From: Stephanodiscus triporus
Lineage: Eukaryota > Bacillariophyta > Thalassiosirophyceae > Thalassiosirales > Thalassiosiraceae
Length of the DNA stretch: 11,960 nt
Direction of reading: 5' to 3'
NCBI GenBank assembly: GCA_036939755.1
Contig: JALLAZ010000808.1
Span: 1 to 11,960, forward strand
The position numbers and the translations under genes were made by a program. Below, one piece after another: positions 5,921-11,960 of the stretch (the stretch's first letter is position 1; every line of letters begins with the position of its first letter). A model generated the notes under the pieces. It did not search any database. It was given only the letters and a program-made list of their open reading frames with translations, and was not told the DNA's origin.

Positions 5921-8900
5921 ATGGACGACGACGACGCCAATCAAGAGGGATCCGTCGACGAGTACTCCTCCGCGAGGAAGCTCGTCCAGCGCGCCGCGGA
6001 TCGCGAGGCCCTCCTCAAATCATTCGGCGTCGGCGAGCCGTCTTTCAAGGAGGACGCCGACGTCGTCCGGCCTGCCGTCCCGGGGTCCGCCGATGCCGCC
6101 GGGTCCTCCACCTCCTCCTCCTCCGGCGACGTCGTCGCCGTCGTCCCCCAAACCCAAACCCAACCCCCGGCACAGTCGTCGTCGTCGCTCGGGTCGGACT
6201 TCTCCGGCATGCGATTGAAGCGCGACCACTTTAGCCGGCCGTGCTGGACGTGCCCCGACGGCACGATCTACCTCGAGGCGACGCACGCACTGTACGCCAC
6301 GGCCCACGATTTCCTGGTGGCGATAGGCGAGCCGGTGACGAGGCCGGAGTACGTCCACGAGTACAGGCTGACGCCGTACAGCCTGTACGCCGCCGTGGCC
6401 ACGAACATCGACACCGAGAGCATAGTCAGGGTGCTCGAGCGGTATTCGAAGAACGCACTGCCGAGCAGCGTCGTGGCGTTCGTCAGGGAGTGCACGAAAA
6501 GGTACGGCAAGGCGAGGCTGGTGCTCAAGCACAATCGGTACCACGTCGAGAGCGACCATCCGAGCGTGCTGAGGGAACTGCTTAGGGACGACATGATCAG
6601 TCAGGCGAGGATCGCGGAGGACCGCGGCGCCGGGGACGGCGGGACCGGGACAGGGACAGGCGGCGGGGGCGACGCCGGGGGGACGGCGGACGGTCGGCGG
6701 CAGAAGGGGGACGACGGGGGCAAGGACGCCGACGGGTTCGCGGTACACACGAAAGCGGAGGAAATGGAGGAGAACCTGCGTATTTTGAAAGAGATGGACG
6801 GGGATGAGGACGACGAAGACGACGACGACGATTGCGACGTCGACGATGGCGACGACGGGGACGGTCGACCCTCGGCCAAGAAGGGGAGGAAGACGAGGGA
6901 GCCGAAGACCACGGTGTCATTCCAGATCAAGTCGGAGGACGTGGAGATTGTGAAGCGTCGCGCCATCGAGTAAGTCGTGACTACCGCTGCCTTCTTTTTT
7001 CTCATCGTGTGCTGACGAGAATGATAGGTATAGGTAATCGTGCATGACACGTGGGTGGATACATCGGCGTATTTTTCCATCACGCCCAATGTGTCGATTT
7101 GTCATCCACCTCCTCCATCTTTCCAACCTTACCTCGTAATCGTCCTCGTTCGCCCTGTTTCGTTTATCTCGAATGAACTCAGCCTGGATTATCCGCTCAT
7201 GGAAGAGTACGACTTCAGGAACGATAAGTTTAATCCCGACGTGCCCATGGATTTGAAGCCTCATACTAGGATTCGACGGTATCAGGAGCGATCATTGAGT
7301 AAGGTGAGTGTCGACATTATAGAAACTGACGATGATGATCATATTATTGGGTCACTGTATTTGTTGCGTTCGTCTGTGCTGATTGTCAAACACGTGTCCG
7401 TTGACATTTCGTCTCACGTCACTCCGATCGATGAACGTTGGACAAAGATGTTCGGGAACGGACGTGCGCGATCAGGGATCATCGTCCTGCCCTGTGGCGC
7501 CGGGAAGACCCTCACGGGGGTCACCGCCGCACAGACCATCAAGAAATCAGTCGTCTGCCTTTGCACCAATGCCGTGTCGGTGCTGCAATGGAAGTACCAA
7601 TTCAAACTGTGGACGAACATACCCGACGATCACATATCCGTCTTCACGTCCGATATCAAGGACGACATACATCCCACGGGTGGTTGCGTACTCATCACGA
7701 CCTACACGATGATATCGTACGGTGGACAGCGCAGTGACAAGTCGGCCGAGGTCATGAGGGCCATACGGGGGAGGGAGTGGGGATTGCTGCTGATGGACGA
7801 GGTGCACGTCGTACCCGCAAAGATGTTCCGCAGGGTCATCGGCTCCGTGAAAGCGCATTGCCGACTCGGATTGACGGCCACACTCGTGCGGGAGGATGAT
7901 TTGATATCGGACCTTAATTTCGTGAGTCTCAGAATTCTCTTTAGTTTTGTTTTGTTACACTTGTGTTGTATCTCGATCTAATCACGGAGTAATTCGTCTT
8001 TCATCGCCGTTGTTTGGTTTTCGGCGCACAGCTCATCGGTCCAAAGTTGTACGAAGCCAATTGGATGGATCTGACGACGCAAGGATACCTGGCAAACGTG
8101 CAGTGTGTTGAGGTGTGGTGTCCCATGACGGGTCCCTGTGAGTGGCGTATGACATAGGGTGTGTTCATCCTTCTTACGTCCCAATACACGAGAGCTCACG
8201 TGCCTTTCTCGGGTTCCGTCACCTTTAAACTTCTCCATTAGTCATGAGAGAGTATCTCTCCGCAGACAACGGTCGGTTGAAGCAGCTTTTGTACGTCATG
8301 AACCCATCTAAATTGCGGGCGGCTGAGTTCCTCGTTCGATTTCATGAAGATCGGGGGGATAAAATCATTGTGTTCAGCGATCTAGTGTACAGTTTGAAGT
8401 TGTACGCAGCGATGCTAAAACGTCCGATGATTTACGGAGAGACCAGCGAAAGAGAAAGGCAGGCCATTCTGGGAACATTCAGGACCAGCGAGTGAGTATG
8501 ATGGAGAACTCTTACAAAATTTTGCCGCCGAGATCAGCCGTTACATCAACCGATCATCGTTCCCTGTCTCTTTTGTCAACAAAAAACAAAGTGCATTGCG
8601 AACAATTTGCATTAGTAAGGTTGGGGACACGTCAATAGATCTTCCCGAGGCGAATGTCATCATACAGGTTTCTTCTCATTTCGGATCTCGACGACAAGAA
8701 GCTCAGCGTCTCGGCCGCATCCTTCGGCCTAAGTCTTACACGCAAACGGATGGATCCAACCGCTCATCATTCAACGCCTTCTTCTACACCCTCGTTAGCA
8801 CGGACACGCAGGAGATGTTCTACTCGACGAAACGTCAACAATATTTAATTGATCAGGGATATACATTCAAAATTGTCACAACGCTATCTGAGCGGGCAGA

Positions 8901-9183
8901 TTTGGAAGCATTGGAACACGGCTACGCATACAAAAATCCGGATGACGACCGTAAGTTACTACGGACGGTACTGACCAGTGATACGGCGTTGGAGAAGGAT
9001 CAGCGTGCTGAGGACACGGCCATCAGGAAAAACAATCCAGATGGAGCAAGATTGGCAGATTTGGGCATCAAAAGGACGGCGGGGAGTACTCTTGCACAGC
9101 TGTCAGGTGGGACGGGTGCAAGGTACATAGCGGGACCGAGAAAAGTGCATCCAATGTTTGCAAAACGGAAGAAGCCACGATAG
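5921..9183 (+). CDS. XPB: TFIIH subunit XPB, DNA helicase/translocase (ERCC3/Ssl2), six exons
   Basis: XPB is the SF2 ATPase/translocase of TFIIH that opens promoter DNA for RNA polymerase II and opens lesions in nucleotide excision repair. Exons are 5921-6969, 7183-7303, 7448-7921, 8032-8137, 8242-8491 and 8592-9183; all joins keep frame, giving 863 residues (human about 782, yeast Ssl2 about 843). Residues 98-230 form the XPB N-terminal domain. A Gly/Asp-rich linker (236-325) follows, longer than usual. Helicase domain 1 has Walker A PCGAGKT (405-411), DEVH (507-510), GLTATL (531-536) and the XPB-specific RED motif (538-540). Helicase domain 2 has [14 protein letters not shown] (675-688) and [11 protein letters not shown] (702-712). 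The C-terminus [10 protein letters not shown] matches the family's end. All catalytic motifs are intact. Exon 1 is much more GC-rich than exons 2-6. The gene converges on RadA. Confidence 0.96.
6970..7182 (+). other. XPB intron 1 (213 bases)
   Basis: It starts GTAAGT and ends CTCAG. It joins the acidic linker end (VKRRAI) to [14 protein letters not shown], the conserved lead-in to the helicase core. Splicing removes the in-frame TAA at 6971-6973. It is the longest XPB intron here. Confidence 0.9.
7304..7447 (+). other. XPB intron 2 (144 bases), in frame and stop-free
   Basis: It starts GTGAGT and ends AAAG, in phase 0. It interrupts the conserved join [14 protein letters not shown]. Its length is 48 codons with no stop, so an unspliced transcript would still be translated. 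The 48 residues (starting [12 protein letters not shown]) have no counterpart in XPB proteins known to me, which argues that it is removed. Confidence 0.88.
7922..8031 (+). other. XPB intron 3 (110 bases)
   Basis: It starts GTGAGT and ends CACAG, phase 0. It joins SDLNF to [11 protein letters not shown], a contiguous conserved block in XPB. Reading through meets a stop at 7979-7981. Confidence 0.93.
8138..8241 (+). other. XPB intron 4 (104 bases)
   Basis: It starts GTGAGT and ends ATTAG, phase 1. The split codon makes Phe584 in CPMTGPFMREYL, matching the family's CPM...F.REY pattern. Confidence 0.93.
8492..8591 (+). other. XPB intron 5 (100 bases)
   Basis: It starts GTGAGT and ends CAAAG, phase 2. 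It joins GTFRTS to [14 protein letters not shown] through an Asp codon, restoring the helicase domain 2 sequence. Without splicing the frame stops at 8493-8495. Confidence 0.92.
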
Positions 9184-9433
9184 TAATGCTTGAGGCTGTT
9201 GGCTGCAAGCAACACTGCAGCGATTGACAAAATAATCGATTTATCAGAGAATAGAATGATATGAATCTTTGCTCACAATAATATTTTTGTTTCACTGGCC
9301 TCATTTGAAGGACTCTACTTGTACTCATCCCCTGATTAGACATTTGCAGATTCACTGTTTTTGTTACTCAAATTATTGCTTTATGTTATTTTTATTCAAA
9401 TATAGAATCAATGGCAAATGAAATGTCGGCCCT
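9184..9433. other. Convergent spacer between XPB and RadA (250 bases)
   Basis: AT-rich sequence between two stop codons of converging genes. It must hold both 3' ends. No AATAAA is obvious for either strand. Nothing else was seen. Confidence 0.6.
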
Positions 9434-11890
9434 TTACCCAAGAAAGATATCATCAATATCATCGTCCACAATAACGTTGAGCTCGGTTCCATTTTTGCTG
9501 CTGCCACGATTCCATGACGAAATGGTTTGTTTGGGCTTGATCAGTGCAGGACCGTTCCCGGTTCGCTTCGTCGGCAGCTGAGTTACCAATCCGCAGTTGA
9601 TCGCATCCAGCACGTTCTCGCACATGAGCTGCGTTATCCCGCCCGCCGAAACTTCCCTTGGTCCTGACGCATCCTTACCCCGTTTTCTCCCCCCACCCCG
9701 GTCAGTGGGTGATGAAGGAGTGACTATCCTCGAGAATCCCATCCTCCGGGCCTCACTTATCCGTTTCTCCAACGAATGTACCGGCCTGAGCTCCCCCAAC
9801 AAACCGACCTCGCCGACGAATGCGGTGTCGGACCTGACGCTGATTCCCAACAGGCTACTCACCACGGATATGGCAACGGCCAAGTCGGACCCGCCCCCGC
9901 CGCCACTACTACCCTTACCTCCCCTACCACTGCCGAGGTGCATCCCCCCGACAACATTGACGTAAACGTCGCGCCTGTGGAAGGAAATGCCGTACCTCTT
10001 CTGTAGAACGGCCAAGATCAGGAGTAGGCGCGAGTACGAAATGCCGTCAACGATGCGCCGTCCCGCGCCTCGATCATCGGCGCTCCATGGCACCAGCGCC
10101 TGCACCTCCACGGTCATGGATCGTATCCCCTCCAACGCTACCGATATCGCGCATCCCTCGGCGTCGACGTTGTCCCGTCGATTGGACAGGAAGAACGACG
10201 ACGGGTCCGATATCGGCACGAGACGTCCGCTATCACGGGACATCTCATACACTCCCACCTCCTCGGATGAGCCGAATCGGTTCTTCGCGGCGCGCAGGAC
10301 CCTCAGGGACGACACGCCACCGCCACTCCCGCCCTCCGTGCCGCCACCACCGCCACTGCCCGATCCCAGAAGCGCGCCGCCTTCCAAGTATAGCACGCAG
10401 TCGACCATGTGCTCGACGGTTCGCGGTCCGGCAACGTCGCCGTTCTTCGTTACATGTCCGACGAGCATGACTGGCACGCCCGTGGACTTGGCGAGGCGCA
10501 GGAACAGCGTCACGCATTCCCTCACCTACTCGCGGAGGGATTGACTGAGTAGAAGAATGTTCTTTGGGGTATTACTGGTACTTGACGAAAATTTATAGCT
10601 GATATTACGCACCTGCGTTATCCCGCCCACGGATGAAGAACCGGCGGCGAGGCACATCATTGTCTGGATGGAGTCGATGACGACCAGCGATGGCGGACGC
10701 GAAAGTGGCGGGGAAGACGAAGATGACGACGACGGCGACGGGTCGTAGAAGACGCCGCCGCCGTCGTACGACGCCACGGAATCGGCCACCGCGTCGGCTA
10801 TGACGTCGGCGTCCGTCTCGCACCATAGCAAAAGCTCCGGATCCCGTATGCCCAGCCTTAGGGCCCGCGACGCGATCTGGCCGGCGTTCTCTTCCCCCGA
10901 CACGTATAGGACCGGCCCCCCCGTCTTCCGCGATCCCCCCTCGTCGGGCGACGTCGGGGAAGGTATCGGCGGTCCCATCCCGACGCCGGGGTGTACCGGC
11001 GACCTAGCGGCGTCGCTCGCCACGCTCCCGGCCGTCTGCAAGAGCAGCGTCGACTTCCCAACCCCCGGATCGCCCCCGATAAGGGTGATCGATCCCGGCA
11101 TTATGCCGCCCCCGAGGACAGACGTTAGTTCCGGATCGTCGGGTATCGCGGTACGTCGCTCCCTCATCGAGCCGTTCGCGCGCGCCTCCTCCCACGACGA
11201 ATATGACGATCGTCCGTCGCCTTTAACGCCGTCGTTAAATTCGAGCATCTCCCTGTAGACGTCGACGACGCTCACGGGCCCGCCCCCGTTCCCGCGATTC
11301 GAGCCGCCGCCACCGAAGCCGGAGGAGATACCATCCAACCACGACGACGACGACGACGACGACGACGACGTGGTTTTCCCCCCGCCTCGCCTCTGAGTCT
11401 CCGCGACTGTGTTCCACCTCGAGCAGGCGCCGCACTTACCCACCCACTGCGGATGTTCGGCGCCGCAGCTCGAGCAGACGAACGCCGCCCCCCCCGTCTT
11501 TTTCTTCGGGCCGATGCCCTCGATGCCGCCGCGGAGGCCGCCCCCCGACGCGAAGGGGGAGGTTTTCGATCGCGACATCGGCGGCGGGATCCTCTCGTCG
11601 CCGTTGACGTCGACTCCGTCGCGTCGCTGCATCCTGTACAGGAATTCCTGAGGGCTGGTGGAGATGCTCGGCGGCTCGTCGTCGTCGTCGTCGTCATCGT
11701 CATAGTCGTCGTTGCGATCGTGCCGACGATTATCATTGCCGCCGCCGCGCCTGAATGCGGAGAATGACGAGCCACCCCTACTGCTGCCAGCGACGAGACC
11801 GCCGCCGACGAGGCCACCGTTCTGGAATGACAATACTCCGCTCAATGGCAACAGCAATAACACGGCGGCAACCTTGGACCACATCGTCAT
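9434..11890 (-). CDS. radA: RadA/Sms recombination protein with predicted plastid presequence; exons 11890-10613 and 10525-9434
   Basis: RadA (Sms) is a RecA-like hexameric ATPase/helicase that processes recombination intermediates and promotes branch migration in bacteria and organelles. The two exons encode 789 residues; bacterial RadA is about 450-460. Residues 1-21 form a signal peptide (LLLLPLSGVLS) followed by Phe22, and then a Gly/Ser/Arg-rich and Asp-rich stretch to about 130, which is a bipartite plastid presequence pattern. The zinc finger is C139, C142, C153, C156. RecA core: Walker A GDPGVGKST (273-281), SGEEN (331-335), Walker B LVVIDS (402-407). The RadA hallmark KNRFG is at 507-511. 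The C-terminal Lon-protease-like domain covers about 545-740 (AFVGEVGLLGELRPV). Gly- and Ser-rich insertions account for most of the extra length. Plastid location is inferred; RadA in plants is also reported from mitochondria. Confidence 0.95.
10526..10612 (-). other. RadA intron (87 bases)
   Basis: On the minus strand it starts GTGCGT and ends GAGTAG. It joins VGGITQ to VRECVTLFLR in phase 0, a contiguous conserved stretch in RadA (SVGG.SQVRE). It is a multiple of three, but the TAG of the acceptor is itself an in-frame stop, so retention truncates the protein within the RecA core. Confidence 0.93.
11341..11370 (-). repeat. (ACG)10 trinucleotide run encoding poly-Ser in RadA
   Basis: Ten perfect ACG units on the plus strand read as TCG (Ser) codons on the coding strand, residues about 174-183, in the linker between the zinc finger and RecA core. 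It is a pure microsatellite and so is likely to vary in length between strains. Confidence 0.9.
11828..11890 (-). other. Predicted signal peptide of RadA, cleavage before Phe22
   Basis: Residues 1-21 have a short polar start (MTMWSK), a hydrophobic core (VAAVLLLLPL) and a small-residue end (SGVLS). Phe follows the likely cleavage site, as in the ASAFAP-type motif of diatoms and other algae with red secondary plastids. The motif is not perfect: Ser and Leu occupy places where Ala is common. Confidence 0.7.
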
Positions 11891-11960
11891 ACGTAACGTA
11901 CAATATTCAGAAAACTCTCAGAATGTGGTCACCTGGAGGATATTACTTTTCCCATAGCAT
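11891..11960 (-). promoter_or_regulatory. Start of the RadA upstream region
   Basis: Seventy bases upstream of the RadA ATG reach the window end. The sequence is AT-richer than the gene. It presumably contains leader or promoter sequence, but no specific site was recognised. Confidence 0.35.

Noticed and set aside
6020..6748. Minus-strand open frame opposite XPB exon 1
   Set aside because: XPB exon 1 encodes the conserved N-terminal domain; the antisense frame is Arg/Pro/Gly-rich, as expected from high GC.
8001..8238. Minus-strand open frames across XPB exon 4 and intron 4
   Set aside because: They overlap the conserved [11 protein letters not shown] exon and have no features of their own.
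11272..11817. Open frame overlapping the RadA 5' half on the same strand in another phase
   Set aside because: Arg/Ser/Thr-rich shadow of the low-complexity RadA presequence; the RadA frame has the zinc finger and targeting sequence.

Overview
The window comes from a compact nuclear genome of a photosynthetic stramenopile, most likely a diatom. Three observations point there. Genes are separated by only 250 to 800 bases and carry short GT-AG introns (about 80 to 215 bases). The proteins are rich in Asp, Gly and Ser low-complexity runs. The RadA/Sms homologue begins with a signal peptide ending in Ser-Phe, the pattern of bipartite plastid-targeting presequences in algae with secondary plastids. 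No prokaryotic operon, mobile element, CRISPR array, rRNA or tRNA was seen.

Layout, left to right: (1) 95-1402 (+), an unrecognised AT-richer gene for a protein with a beta-rich middle and a coiled-coil tail, one clear intron. (2) 1363-1528, a scar at its 3' end: a 66/67-base tandem duplication with a 33-base spacer that is an exact copy of part of the neighbouring gene, 420 bases away. (3) 1817-3820 (-), a GC-rich intronless gene for a triple-KH RNA-binding protein with a C-terminal WW-like module. (4) 3821-4217, a divergent promoter region with an E2F-type site and an inverted repeat. (5) 4218-5094 (+), a gene for an H15 (linker-histone globular) domain protein that lacks the usual Lys-rich tail; its 3' intron is tentative. 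(6) 5095-5920, about 0.8 kb without a convincing gene. (7) 5921-9183 (+), a complete six-exon gene for the TFIIH helicase/translocase XPB (ERCC3/Ssl2). (8) 9184-9433, a short convergent spacer. (9) 9434-11890 (-), a complete two-exon gene for RadA/Sms with a predicted plastid presequence.

The genes are not an operon. They are independent nuclear genes, several of which handle nucleic acids: XPB in nuclear transcription initiation and nucleotide excision repair, RadA in (inferred plastid) recombination, an H15 chromatin protein and a KH/WW RNA-binding protein. I found no undescribed multi-gene system. The most unusual item is the templated-insertion scar at 1363-1528. Next are the uncertain 3' end of the first gene, an in-frame stop-free intron just ahead of XPB motif I, and a sharp base-composition step inside the XPB gene.
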